Shown in pieces: positions 23,300 to 35,797 of a stretch of 64,000 nt of DNA (positions are counted from its first letter, which is position 1; the number at the start of each line of letters is the position of its first letter). A model generated the notes under the pieces. That model saw only the letters and a program-made list of their open reading frames with translations, was not told the origin of the DNA and ran no database searches. Source of the DNA: Dermacentor variabilis (Eukaryota > Arthropoda > Arachnida > Ixodida > Ixodidae); the NCBI RefSeq assembly GCF_050947875.1, contig NC_134568.1, positions 207,974,352 through 208,038,351 of the forward strand. Direction: 5' to 3'. A program made the position numbers and the translations under genes.

Positions 23300-23735
23300 T
23301 TTAAGGCGAAAGCCTTATACGCCCAATGAAGCGGAAAATTTGGCGGGCGTCCAGCGTTAACAGAAAACCTACGTGGCCAAATGATGACGTCACGGTCCCG
23401 GCGCTGGGCCTGCTGCGGCTCGCAGTGCGAAATCCAACGGTGAACAGCCACGGCGTCGGACGGAAGCCGTGGCCCGCTTCCAAAATTTGATTAAGGTGGA
23501 TTAAAGTGGATTAAGGTCTATTAAGGTGGACTAAGGTGAATTAAAATGGATCAAGGTGCATTAAGGTTGGTACAATTAGACCAAGGTGGATTAAGGTGAA
23601 TTAAGGTTGGTACACATTAGAGCAATGTGGATTAAGGTGGAGCTTTAATTTAGGGTGATAACTTGGACAAGTCCTAATGCTTCCGCATTCAAATCACGTA
23701 AGCATACTTAAGTGGCTGTCAATTTTTTTTTATGG
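23300..23735 (+). repeat. Tick repeat with TTAAGGTGGA minisatellite core (copy 1, plus)
   Basis: It begins TTAAGGCGAAAGCCTTATAC at about 23301, passes CTACGTGGCCAAATGATGAC near 23370, and then holds about 14 imperfect 10-11-bp units of the TTAAGGTGGA type (about 23489-23640). It ends with GGTGATAACTTGGACAAGTC and CACGTAAGCATACTTAAGTG. The same order in reverse is found at 63338-63702, which defines it as a dispersed element. No coding sequence. Confidence 0.75.
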
Positions 23736-23739
23736 GAGG

Positions 23740-24517
23740 AGAAAAAATTTAATACAGCTCGGAGCGTTGAACAGACAAAACTTCCAAGTTTTGCTAGCGC
23801 AGATAAGAGGTTAAAAAAAGTGTGACGGGTAGGGAAATTATAAAGAAAGAATCTACACCACTTGTAGATAATATAGGTCTATCCAAGGCCTCTTAATTCA
23901 GAACCCCTGCAACCGCCTAGGCCTGTTGGTCCGATTTAGTCCATTCGACAATTGAAATCATATTTATTCTCCAGAGGAGTATCACTGTTGACAGTAATCA
24001 ACCGTTCACATCATCTGTGCGCACACGTATCAATTACAAAGCGGTAAATATAAGCGGATGTGCGCTTAACGCCGCAGGAGCTGTGGCTCGGCGCCATGCG
24101 CGCGGCGGTGAGGAAATTGCACGTCCGTCGCCGGGGGGCGCCGCGAGTTGGAGCCTGGTGGACCAAGGCGGCAGCGGGATAATGCGGACGTGGTGTGGTT
24201 TGTTGCTCCTCGCGGTTGTCTTCTAGCGTCTAGCCAGTAGTGTGTATACGTGTACAATGCACGGTAGTTATCCTGCAGTCTTTCGGGCTTCGCAAAGCTC
24301 GAATCAGGCGCCGCGAGGTTTGCTCACGAGCAGAAAAAGGAAAAGCTCAAACGTCCTTATCGTGTGACACGATATGCCTGATCTCATCTAGCGGTTGCAC
24401 AATCTCCGGACCTTAGCTTTGCCTTAGACATTTTTCTACTAAGCTATCCGTGTACTTGGTATGCGCCAGAAGGCGTAGCCTAATAAGCAGCGAAAATACA
24501 TATATACATATATGTGT
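23740..24517. other. No gene recognised
   Basis: A GC-rich patch at about 24060-24200 ends in a short hydrophobic ORF. It was considered as a signal-peptide exon and rejected (see the rejected list). Confidence 0.35.
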
Positions 24518-24773
24518 ATCATAAGAAACCAACAAACAGACACCAGTGACAACATAGGGGAAATTAAGATTACTTGTACTTAATAATTGAATTAAAGAAG
24601 TGATTAGTTAATGGAAATGAAAGTGGATGAAAAAACAACTGGCCGGAGGTGGGATACGAACCCATGTCTTCGCATTACGCGTGCGATGCTCTTACCAATT
24701 TCTTTAACTCAATTAGTAAGTGCAAGTAATTTCCCTTATGTTGTCCTTTGTGTATTTGTTGGCTTCTTATGAT
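24518..24773 (-). mobile_element. tRNA-like SINE head lying between two inverted arms
   Basis: On the minus strand, 24700-24641 reads as a tRNA-like head with the B box GGTTCGTATCC. Its two sides are inverted copies of each other: 24518-24597 (ATCATAAGAAACCAACAAAC onward) and 24698-24773 (ending TTGGCTTCTTATGAT). The left side is the normal body of a common tick repeat, recognisable by GGATGAAAAAACAACTGGCC. The tRNA-like part is not a functional tRNA. Confidence 0.65.
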
Positions 24774-24790
24774 ATGATTAATAAAAATCG

Positions 24791-24955
<165 letters not shown>

Positions 24956-24959
24956 ACAT

Positions 24960-26786
24960 ATGCTATATAGGCTTTACATATATATAAACTGGCATTATCA
25001 GTCGTGCTTTTATATATACATGTGTATCGCTATTACTCTGCCGCTTACATTGTGGCGAACTAGATGAAGAGTATCACGTGAACAATATGCGTGGCAAGTC
25101 AGTCTGCATAGCATATGTGTAATACTGAGCCGGTCGCAGATTTAAATTTAACTTCACTGTTACGTTGAGGGAAGTTTGAGGGAAGATCACGGCCACCATT
25201 TGCTTCATAAAGATAACAACATCATCATTTTAACCGTCGAAATAATTACAAAAGCTTTTGAATAAATATCGTGCGCATAACCCTGGAAAAGCAGGCTTGT
25301 ATAAAAAAATTGTCTTTTACTGCTGCTGCGATAAAGAGAGAAAGAACGCTTCTTGAACCTTCGGATTAGCGTCGGCGCTCTCATTGCATGCACAAAATGA
25401 ATTACGGCACGATTTACCGGCTTGCACCGATCGAAGAATTCATGTAACCTTAATAGCTGTAAGGTTACTAGCTGGAACCTCCCTCACGTGTTATCTATGT
25501 GATTACCCTCAACGTAAAGATGAAAAACGCAGCGCGTGCATCTAGACACAGATTTGAGACAAATGAAACCTTGGAAGCTTTTATTGCGAACGGGCATCGA
25601 AAACATTTCTTTTGCAGTACAAATGGACGCAAGAAACACTGAGACTTTGCAGCTCAGAAAAAAAAAAAAACACCAACAACACGTGAAATGACAGCCGGGT
25701 GAGCAACGCCTTATAGACGACACAAATAGCTTAACAACATGCAGCTTTTGCAGACGCTCTCTCTTGTTTTCATGCGCTCTGTTAGTGTTTGAACATTTCT
25801 TTAGAAAAAGAAATGTAAAATGAATCGCTCTTTCGCATTGTGTCTTTGTCCAGATTGCCAGAAATTTTTAATGGGCGGCACGAACTGCGTGAACGAACAT
25901 GGTCTTGCGAGCAGTGAGCCGCGCGCACATCCTTTGTTCTTTCATTTTTAGGGCAAAAATGCGCCACTACGTATGCACGCTGGTCCACAACGTCCCACCG
26001 CTGTGATGCTGCAGTGGCGCTTGTTCGGCACACGCTCCAAATTGTTCTTTTAAATACAGATGTTGCTCATGCTTAGACGACTCTCTGCTTGTTCGAGCGC
26101 GCAGCAGTGCACCCGCACATGCTCGTGAGCATGAGCGGGCTGGGTGTGACCGTGCTCCAAAGTACATTGGATCGTTTCGGACAGATTGCGCTCTGCGAAA
26201 TCAGCCGTACCCTGTGCGTGTACAGGCTCGTGAACGCAGCGAAAAGCTGCGTCTGCCACGTTCTAGGCGGGCGCCGACAGCCACTGAGCGCAGGAAATAC
26301 CCTCGATCTTGCACGTGCAAAGCGGCTGGACTCGCATAAGGGGTCCCTGTAGCAAAATGTTATCGTTGCAGTTGCGTAAGAATGCCGTCTGTGGCGTCAC
26401 TGAAGAGGAAAGCCACCATTTTGTGGTTTTGAACGCTAACGATGACTGCCAGAGCACGTTCGCAAACACATCTCCGGTCATTTGGATGACCAAGCCGACC
26501 ATAGCGCTATCTGAACCTGGCCGTGTGCCATCCGAAGCGCTACTCGTGATGGCGAGGGGAGAAGGAGCTTCGGACACAAAGGAACCGCAGCGTCGGCGAG
26601 AGGTGCTTCAGGGACTATTCAACTGGCAGCCCACCCATGGCGAAGCCCACAGGCTGACTCGCCTTCGCTTAGCGGGTTTGACGTTTCGGTGGAGCCTTCA
26701 CTCGCCAAACCGAATATACTGTATACGGCGAGGCGGAACGTATCTCTCGATGTGCGGACTAAACTACTGCTACAGTGTTCTGCCTC
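24960..26786. other. No gene recognised
   Basis: Unrecognised short ORFs on both strands, the longest (about 160 codons) at 26309-26797 without family features. Confidence 0.4.
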
Positions 26787-26984
26787 CAGTGGCGTAGCCA
26801 GGATTCTTCTTTTTTTTTTTTGAGGGGGGGGGGCGGAGAGAGGGCAAGGGCACCCACATGACCGGGGACGGGGAGGAAGAGGGAGGGGAGCGGAGCGGGG
26901 AAGGCCGCATATTAAGAGTGAAATTTCAGGAGGGGGGGGGGTGGCGTCATGTGCCCGGTGTTCCACCCCCTGGCTAGGCTACTG
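26787..26984. mobile_element. Short MITE with CAGTGGCGTAGCCAGG-type inverted ends
   Basis: The left end is CAGTGGCGTAGCCAGG (26787-26802). The right end, read in reverse complement, is CAGTAGCCTAGCCAGG (26969-26984), 14 of 16 identical. The interior has a T run, two long G runs and purine-rich DNA. No clear target-site duplication was found. Such ends are frequent in hAT-like non-autonomous elements; the class here is inferred. Confidence 0.65.
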
Positions 26985-27908
26985 GTGCTCTGCAGCTAGT
27001 CGGTGAAGCCTTGTGTTAAGACTTTTACAAAAGAGGAGAGCGAAAAAAAAAAAGAAAATGCATATGACAGTGTCAATAAGATGATTAAACTAACGAAATG
27101 TGTTTGCATAATGAAACCATCACAACCAAGCGCAAGATTTCAATGACATGTACTTCTCATAGCGTTTCAGCGTTAACGATGAGCTGTGGCATAAAGCAAC
27201 AAACCGCACCGGTTCTGTTGCTCATCGCGTTGAAGGGAAACAGCTTGCAGCAGTCGTTTGAATTAACGGCTTCAAGGGATAGCACGACCAATGAATTGGC
27301 TTTCAGAAGACAACATAGCATGAAAATGTAGGTCGTGCAGTGAAGTGTTTGACAGAAGTTTCGAAGCCATTCGGCGCGTCACCGGAGCTGTCGCTGGGAC
27401 CAGCGACTGTCTGAAGCTTTCAACGCTTTCAAATTACCAATATAGAGAGGGGCAGATTCTTGCACTACAAAAGGCATTGCATGGTCCGGGTATTTTCCAA
27501 GAGGGCCTTGCGCTTCTCGATTCTTCGCGCAGTGGCTTCGAAACCTTTGGCAGGAGTTGTTCATAAACTTAAAAATTCATTCGTGTCTGTCATTGTCAGC
27601 TTCTTCACCAAGCCAGTCCTCCCGTGCTTATGTGAATTTCCAAGAGGAGAATGCAAGCCAGCGGGAACTGGTTCGTGTTGAATTTACGAGCTGCTTCCTG
27701 GTGGCGTCAACCGGTGCGAGCTGCTTCCAGTTCGTCCCAGCTGGGAATATCCCCATAAGCGAGTTTGACTTGCTGGTCCCAGTCCCAGCTTGCCCCGCTA
27801 AGTCGTTTTACCTGGGATTTCGGTGATTTATAGTCAACAGACAAGGTTGCAAGGTTTTATTCAACTCACGTGGGAATAAGTATCGTTAAATAATAAGAAT
27901 AAAGAAAG
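26985..27908. other. No gene recognised
   Basis: Short ORFs only; no conserved domain seen. Confidence 0.4.
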
Positions 27909-27910
27909 TA

Positions 27911-28492
27911 CAGTTAGAACTCGATCTAACGAAACTCGATTTTACGAAGTTCCCGATCTAACGAAGAAATTTCCATTCCCCGGCAAGTACCCATAAGTTT
28001 CAATGTTGTCATCAACCCGAGTTTATGAAACTAGCTTGCATTGAACCCGCTTTAACGAAGCTTTTCGAGAAATAAATGAGTAAAAAAGCCGTGATTTCTT
28101 TCCAATTTTCACGCAGGCGCGTTTTTCTTCAAGCGTAAGCTCTAGCGCTATCGCGTTAAAACAACTAGGCACCCTAGTCACGGCCCTAGCTTTATTCTGA
28201 CGAGGCTGCACGCCGCGCCCATGCGCGGGACAGCGGACTCGGCAGTCGCTAGCGTTCCTACATGCCAGATGGTGCTATAGGGCTGGCGGTAGTTGGGCCG
28301 CCCTCGCGGACTTTTTACACGTGCAGGCGTGGGTTAGCGGCAAATACAATGCCGCGCTGCCTTTGGGGTGTCGCTACGTTACAATTTTAGATTTCGAAGG
28401 ACCGAAAAATGCCTTACTCGATTTCGCGAACTTCCTTATTTAACGAAATAATTTGAGCGTGGTCATCGCTTCGTTAAATCGAGTTTCAACTG
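27911..28492. mobile_element. Tc1/pogo-like MITE with TA duplication
   Basis: The left end CAGTTAGAACTCGATCTAAC (27911 on) and the reverse complement of the right end, CAGTTGAAACTCGATTTAAC (28492 back), agree at 20 of 23 positions including the following GAA. TA flanks both sides (27909-27910 and 28493-28494). The motif TAACGAA recurs inside near both ends. The 582-bp element has no transposase ORF. The ends resemble pogo/Tigger-type transposons, so a trans-mobilised element is likely. Confidence 0.85.
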
Positions 28493-28494
28493 TA

Positions 28495-29126
28495 ATGGAA
28501 AGTGGCCATCTTGCATCAGTAACGCATTCAGCGAAATTTAAAAGAGGACGCAATACATCTGGTCCCTTATTATAGGTCCGAAATACCAAATGACAAAGTT
28601 TTCTTTTGTTTTGTTCTTCAACCGTAGGGGCTAGCTATGTGTGGCGAAACAAGAATAAAGAAATATCTTTCGCACGGCGTGCGAAATTAAGTCGTTGGGT
28701 GCTGGTAGATCGTTTTTACACAGTTCACTTGTCGAAAAACAGAAAAATAGTGAATGCCAACATATAGAAAGACGACATGCGTAAACTTCCAGAGAGAATC
28801 ATGTCGCCTCATTTTCCTCCTTTCGTTGTTTCCTTGTTTCCTCGGTGGGCTGGGTAAAGCGGCGCTCCCCCTTTCTTCTTTTTCTTGATCGTATTTTTTT
28901 TTTCTGAAGTGAGCGAAATGAAATGCCGGGTTCGCACGTGTACTACCATGGACAAATACTGTACGTGCGCGCAGATATGCGGTCGAGGGCGATTTCGGGC
29001 TCTGAGCGAGCGGTATACTGATGTGGCTCCGCTTCAATGTCAACCATCCGCTTGTTGATTTTTTTGTTTACAGTGCTCCAAAATTTAACATACGTACGTT
29101 TCTGTGCTGAGCCCTCACTGTTACGT
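28495..29126. other. No gene recognised
   Basis: Unrecognised ORFs only. Confidence 0.4.
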
Positions 29127-29208
29127 GGCCGCCACAAGCTGAAATTGAACCTACGGCCTCATGTTCGGCATGCATTGGAACCCTACAGGTGCTGAGCCAT
29201 CGCGGCTC
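29127..29208 (-). mobile_element. Degenerate tRNA-derived SINE head
   Basis: The minus strand reads GCCGCGATGGCTCAGCACC, then GAGGCCGTAGGTTCAATTTC and a closing GGCGGCC, in the spacing of the Ruka-type head (A box, B box GGTTCAATTTC). The body and tail are not recognisable. Confidence 0.5.
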
Positions 29209-31084
29209 GTCTGCGGTTGAGTTAATGTAGCGGTTTGTTCGCATCTGAAGAGAAGTATCAACCGTTCCTTAACATCTATCTTTAACCACAACCTTATTTT
29301 ATTTTTTGCGTTTCTCTGTCTCGGTCGCTTTTTGTATGTCCACAGTAGTGCACCGTAACAAGAAACACTGGTGTAATCTGTTTAAAGCTGAACTGCATGA
29401 GTATTGTTTTTTTATGCAGGCGAAGGGATAAGACTGGGGGAGGGGGGGGCGCTTGCCAACCATTCGCGGGATTTAGTTTATTTTTATTATTTGTTGCAAA
29501 CAGAAGTAAATGGAAGGAAGTTGACTAAACCGAAGACTTAGCTGCAGTTGAGATGGTCGCTGATCTTTTGTACATGGCGTAAGTCGACTGTTGTTGGACA
29601 GATGTGCTTTGCAGGTATTACTTGAAACCAAGGACGGTACACCGAAATGTTAATTATCTTCTAAACATTATGTCGATAACATGTTCAGCACGTCATGTTT
29701 AGTTGCCGATCGTTACCACAACGCAAGCAAACTTTTTTTTACAGAAACCGCGTACTCTAGCTAGTGCACCGCGATGTCTCTTGAAGAGTTCCAGGTAGGG
29801 CTCTTAATTTCAATTTTTTTAAAAGAGCAAGAGCGTGTATAGGGGCTGCCGAGTCGGGTAATGAAATAATAATATTCGGCATTTTATTTCCATTCCTTTG
29901 AGCCTTCATCAATGGCCCAAGAAACAGCGCAGCGTCGTCACAGTCGGGATCGACCATTGAGCGTGGCGAATGATACGAATGGAATTGAATCGAAGGAAAA
30001 AAGTCACTGTATTATACCGGGCTCAGCCATCAGAACTTTATGGCAGTGGACTCTGTTCATTTCAATATCAATAATTTACAGTGTGTTCTGAAGCTACTTG
30101 CTCTTGAAATTTAACGTTAAAGGACGGTCCCCAGGCTGTGAAACTTTCCAACCTACGTCGTTACGCATGACCGAAGTTTCGCGTATCAAAAAGAACGGGT
30201 GAAAGGAAATGGTGTGAGCGTAATAGGTGTTTAAATAGTTCATCTGTTTTCATATATGAAGGTGGCCGATAAATAACTCACATTTTGACGTTTCATTTGG
30301 TGATCCGAGCTTAAGCGACCATCACGGGCAAACTTGAGGAGCGCGAACAACAGTGCACTCACTTTAGTGAATCCCGGTGCGAGTTATGCATGGCCATGTT
30401 CATTTATTTGAATCTGCACGAAACACACTCGTTTGCGAAATTCGGGTTGGACATTCGCGAAGGATGCGTAACTGTTGTCCGGGAAACACAGATCTTACAG
30501 CACTAAAAACACGCACACACTCAGACAACGTTCGCAACGGTGCCTGCACAACCCTTAATAGTCATGGACAACAACCACTTAACCGGTTGTGCACGCTAGA
30601 GGGACGCTTCCAAGGGCTGTCACGTTTTGATAGTAAATATAGCGTAGACAGTAAAAAGCAACTGCCTGTTCGCGTCGCACTCTACTACAAAACTATAATG
30701 CGGTAAGTAACGTTCCAAGCACCGACATAAGATTGTGTAGACATCAAATAAGGTGCACCACACTGGCTAAAGGAAACCACGAGCACGCTGTTATATAGGC
30801 TGCGATACCCGCCGCATAAGCACCGGTGTAAGCATGCGCGCGCCCAGGCGCCGTTTGATCGTGCTTACTTGAACTGCCCTCTAGGACGAGGGCAGCAAGT
30901 GGGAAGCTCTCACTCTTCGTTTTTCACGATGCGGAAACACCGGAACGCAACTGACTCGAAATGCCTAGCATTTATTGACAGGTATCAATGTTTACTTACC
31001 TCTCATGGCTATACCTACCCGTGACGGCGGAACGCTTTCATTTTGCTTGCCGTATATGGCTCGGCTCTACGGTGTTACAAAACT
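29209..31084. other. No gene recognised
   Basis: Only short ORFs (longest about 109 codons at 30377-30706); none recognised. Confidence 0.4.
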
Positions 31085-31245
31085 AGGTGGAACGTCCCCC
31101 TATTGCTATCTTCTCTTTCCTTTCTTCTCGTACCCCTTTTTTTTTCCTTCTGCGGGTAGAGTGGCGAACCGTATACATTTCCGGTTAGCCTCCCTGCCTT
31201 CCCCTCTAGCTCTCTGCAGTCAGCCACGAACAGGGCCATCCAGTT
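31085..31245 (+). repeat. LINE 3' UTR-like fragment
   Basis: A pyrimidine-rich stretch followed by CGGGTAGAGTGGCGAACCG and GGTTAGCCTCCCTGCCTTCC. It resembles the end of the LINE at 16250-21985 (AGGGTAGTCTACCCGGCTC, then TTTACCTCCCTGCCTT). No coding part is present. Confidence 0.4.
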
Positions 31246-34200
31246 GTCATCGAGAACATTGAAGAGGAGTCTGTCCTAGGTTTCGAGAAATCTCTCTTCC
31301 GTTGCCAACAGCGACGTGCGGTACTCGCGCGACACCTCCAAAAACGTGCTTGCTTGCGGATTAACTCGCAGAGAAACCTGCCGAAAACTGTCTATTTTCC
31401 TCGACACTGCCTCTCACTCGCATGCATTTCCTTTACATGACAAATGAGCTACGCATAATACGAGCCTGTTTTAGTCGCTTGTTTGTGCTCGAGGCACTGG
31501 TTCTGGCCCGAGCGGCTGTGTCGAAAATCTCAGTCCCTCTCGTCGTTCTTGGCCGTGTGACCAAAGCATGGCAGGTCGTTTCGAACGGGCTGTGACAGGC
31601 ACGCTCCTATTCTGTCACTTTGCAATGATTCGGGAAAGCGTCGACCGATGCCTCGACATTAGCATGTCTGTGCTGCACAGGCAGCGTCCATGTGGCCATG
31701 ATTGGGAGCGGTCGCTATGTGCAAGTGGGGCTCGGCCTATGAGTGGACGAAATTTGACGCGCTACAGTGATTGTGTGCGCTTTGCGCAGCCGGGGGGCAA
31801 AAGCAAAACAAGGAAGCGAAGCTGCTGCGCGCACACGTGTCATTGCTGAAGCAGCCTACGCGGGCGTCGGGAAAATCGGCTTCGGTGGGATGTGTGCGCC
31901 GCTGTTGGAACTTTTCTCTGTGCTGTCACTGGCCTTGCTACCGGGGGACAGCGGCAGCAGCAAGGCAGCGGAAATAAGAAAAACAAAAACAAAACAAGAA
32001 CAATGTAGAGACCGCTGCGTGTGTGGGCGGCCGTGAGATATCGAGCACCATAGAAAAAATATATTGCACCCTATCCTATCGTAGTGTAGTGAACGCGCAG
32101 TGGTTTTGCGAGCTGTTTTCTGTTTGGTCAAGCGACGCAAGCTACACAAACGCAGTCACACTCTTCAAGACACACTCGGTGCCAAACTAGTAAATACATA
32201 CACGCGCATTTAGTGCACGCTGAGCAGCAGCTGCTTAGCGCGAGTTATACACGCGAGCGATTCTTTTGTGCTTCCCCAGCGTCTTGGCGGACGATGTATT
32301 TTGACGATATGCTCATATGTGGCTGGGCTGAGCGCTGAATGGACTCCTTGACCTGGGTCTCTTTGAGAGCAGGTACACTCACAACCTTTTACAGAAATGT
32401 TCAATTCCACCAGCTGTTTTCGTACTCGTCCTTCAACTTCCTGATTATCACACCATCTGTCCACTTAACTGTGTCAACAGCATCCTTTTGCCTCACGTTT
32501 GAAGAAGCCTGTCGCCTGTCGTTCTTGTTGAAGTATAAGGTAAGGAGATCACCAACACTGGAGCTTAAGCTATACACTGTGCAGTACGTAGACCCTTTTA
32601 GCTGCCACATCTCAGACTGCGCCTCTTCTTTGGTTAGTGTATCGTCTGCTTTTTTTCTCGCATCTGCAGCAAACGCTTTGGGTAGACCGGACAGTTCAGT
32701 GCCTGACAGCCTGCATTCGGACAGAGAGTCATGCGCCAACAAATAGCAATCCCTCCTGCACTCTCCGCTCACTCTTCCTTAGGAGAAAATACATTTCGTC
32801 ATGCGCTAACTTATGCGTTTGATCTTTTGTTGCGTTTGGTTACCGTCGGACACCAACGCTATTGCGCTATCGCTTCGATGTGCGTCTCTGTACCTGCTGC
32901 AGCACGAAATATTGACTGAAACTGTCGCTTTTTATTTTCATGTTTGTTTGTCTGTCTGCCGGCAAAAGGCCGTCCAGTCTCGCGTCGAGTCATCGCAAGG
33001 CAGAAGCTTGTATACACTGTATATGTTATTAAACATATGTAGCGTGCTAGTTACTGAAATATAGGAGCTTTTCTTTCTTCCTTTTTTTTTCTTTCAAAGT
33101 AAAAGTGAGGAAAGAAAGGAAACCGAGGAAGATTTTCTACGCGCTGTGATCTTTGTAGATCGACACATAAATATACTGCAAGGTCGCCAAGATCTGTCTT
33201 GAAGCACAGGGAAGCGCTCGACCTGCACTCGGCTGCAAGAGGTCTCCTACGCACTCCCCCTTTGACTCAGCCAATGTTACGGGGTGTGAAAAAGACGCTA
33301 CGCACTAATTTAGAAAAAAAAGGCTGCTTCTGCGTCGAAGCAGCAGACGATGTTTGGTCAAACAAAGCGAGTGGTAGCGCAACAAGAAAGTTTTCTTGCA
33401 TGCAAGGAAAGTGGGGGCGTATCGCTAGTGTGAAGGAGCTTTTTGTTTTTGGCAATGGAAACTGTTGCTGGGAGCAGATGCATGGGATTTCTTCTGTTCG
33501 AAACAAGAAATCGCGAAGATCGAGAGACAGGCGTTTGCGTTGAAGTGTAAGATATGTCAATACTGATAATAAAACGTAACAACGTGCAGCCATATTCCAC
33601 AGAAGTCGTAGTAAGCACGTACGTATGCTGGGTTTTCTGCATAACTTAATTGCATCGTAATGCCTCTTGTAGTCGTATTTGAGACATATCTTAATTGAGG
33701 AGAAAATGTTTCGATATTGGTGCCGAATCAGGTTATAGGCTTACGTTTCTTTCTCAACACCGCGGTCAGTCAAAATGCTCCACTTATGTGCTTATAATGT
33801 GCTCTTTCGAAGTGTCTAGCTCAGCCTTTTCGCCGGAAATAAGAATACGTCTCACAAGTCACTGCCCCAAAGTATAATATAAGAGAAGGGCAAATAAATC
33901 AATATGAAACTTTGTCCGCGTGCTAAACGCGCCAGCGTCAAAATATGGACAGATAAGCTGCCGCACTTATTAAGCGACAAGATGTACGGTACATGCTCCA
34001 TGGTTATCTTTTTTTTTTTAACATTACTGCTGTGGCTATAAGCGAATAGAGTACGTAAGGCAAAAACGCAAATTTCGCTTTGGGTTATTAACCACCTGAT
34101 GCAGTACGGCAAATAAAACACTTTGTACAAAATTCCACCTGGCTAGTCGTTCAGGTGATCATGGACGCGCCTTGTCAAATAGGCGGCGAACAGTGACTAT

Positions 34201-35739
34201 AGACAGCAACCTTTAGACTTCGTCGTGTCGAAATTGATCACTGTGCCGCAGAACCTTGTACACTGGTAGCCTAAACTAATGAGAAACGGAAGCGCCAGAT
34301 ACTCTCATTGTTGAGAGCATTAGAAACGACAGGGTGATGCATGTTTCCGCGTGCCTGCTCACGATGACGCCACACGAATCAAGAGGTCAGCTCACGGGGT
34401 TAAAAAGTAGTTAGAATTCACAGCCCGCGCGACCACAAGCGCAGTGCTCTGCACAAGCTGAATAAACACGAACGCGGTGTTTTAATCACAATTAGCGCCT
34501 TGAATCGGGGGCTAGCGCACTGGAAATGTATATCACATTTAGTACCCGAGCTTAAAAGTGACAGCAGTGAGAAGGCTATGTCTAAAGGAGTGCTGCAAGA
34601 CCCTCGCTTCAGTTTGCGATAGCCCGTCGACGGCATCTTCCCTTGTTTTTTCGACCCTTTAGACACGCGCGGACGCTCTCGCGGTTTAATTGCTGCCTTT
34701 ATTTTTTCGTAACGCAAATCTCGAAAAAAAATATCTGCGCAGTCATCGGAGATCATTAAGTCGCAGTGCCGCCAGATTCAGTACAGCTGCAGTTTGCTTT
34801 ACTAGTTATGTCAGTATAGTTAGAGCAGAAGTATTGAAGGACTCTGGTTACGGTCTTGCGCGTGACAATTTTCAAGTGCGTTCTGCTGCCGTTGAATGAC
34901 CTACCTTAAACTTGAAACGGCCGCTTCAAATGGGTTGACAGGAAATTATGACGTCCATCGCGTGAGTCTGAAGGCTGAATTGCGGGTGCTCATGCCAGCC
35001 GACTTCTTCCTGTTGCGGCTCAGACGCGCGCGGCCTTGGTCAGCCCCGCATCAGGGCCCGTATTCAAGAAACAATTCGCATACGCTATAGTGTGGTCGGT
35101 AAGCAGATGCGCCAGGATATTGTGGTAGGAATCAGCGAAGGCGACCGTCCTCTGACAAACAGTTCTTACGAAAGAAAAGCTTTGTGAACTGTGCACCAGG
35201 TTCGCGACTTCTTTTGCTCTCTGAATTTTAAACACGAGGCTGCGAAAGCAGCGCTCGCGCGTGTCGGTTGGGTCGATCTGCAGCTTGGCAACACGCGTAC
35301 TCGCAGTCGAGCTCGACGAGGTCATCAAGAGGATTCCTGAAATGGCAGCCCCAGCAGCTGCTTACGTGAAGATGTGAAGCCGCGAGCACGCGCATTGTTG
35401 TGTGTAGACGAAGGCCCCGCCGGTGCGAGGGCGCGCTTTTTCTTGGCCGAAAGGTAGTTTAATAAAAAGAAACGACTGCAGCTGCTTTCATGAAGACTAC
35501 TTACTCTGGTTGATATATGGATTACGCTGCAGATGATAAAACTTGTCTCGATATTCAATTGTTTCTGGAAAACTTGTGGCACATAGGTAGAGATATGGAG
35601 CAAGAATCCTATGGCCCAATTTGCTAACCTGTATGGTGAGGCGAGACACTCCTCCTGCGGGCTGCTGGGCGCAACTGCTCTAATTCCCATGGTAAAATGA
35701 CACCCTCGGCTTCACTCGCAGCGTGTCAGCTGCATTCCA

Positions 35740-35741
<2 letters not shown>
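31246..35741. other. No gene recognised in about 4.5 kb
   Basis: Many short ORFs, none with a family signature. A fragment at about 35049-35170 starting GGGCCCGTATTCAAGAAAC resembles a dispersed tick repeat. Confidence 0.35.

Positions 35742-35794
<53 letters not shown>
35742..35794. repeat. (CT)n microsatellite
   Basis: About 26 CT units without interruption. Confidence 0.97.

Positions 35795-35797
<3 letters not shown>

Noticed and set aside
24182..24226. Possible signal-peptide exon (MRTWCGLLLLAVVF) in a GC-rich patch
   Set aside because: Only 14 codons, then a stop; no convincing splice donor before it and no following exon recognised.
24641..24700. tRNA gene
   Set aside because: B-box-like text is present, but no clover-leaf with a proper acceptor stem; it is the head of a dispersed SINE. 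The same holds for 1367-1440, 5846-5893, 29127-29208 and 45186-45262.
26309..26797. 162-codon plus-strand ORF
   Set aside because: No family features, and it runs into the terminal repeat of a MITE at 26787.
35020..35328. 102-codon minus-strand ORF starting MMTSSSSTASTRV
   Set aside because: Its second half overlaps a dispersed repeat (GGGCCCGTATTCAAGAAAC); the first half alone is not recognisable.
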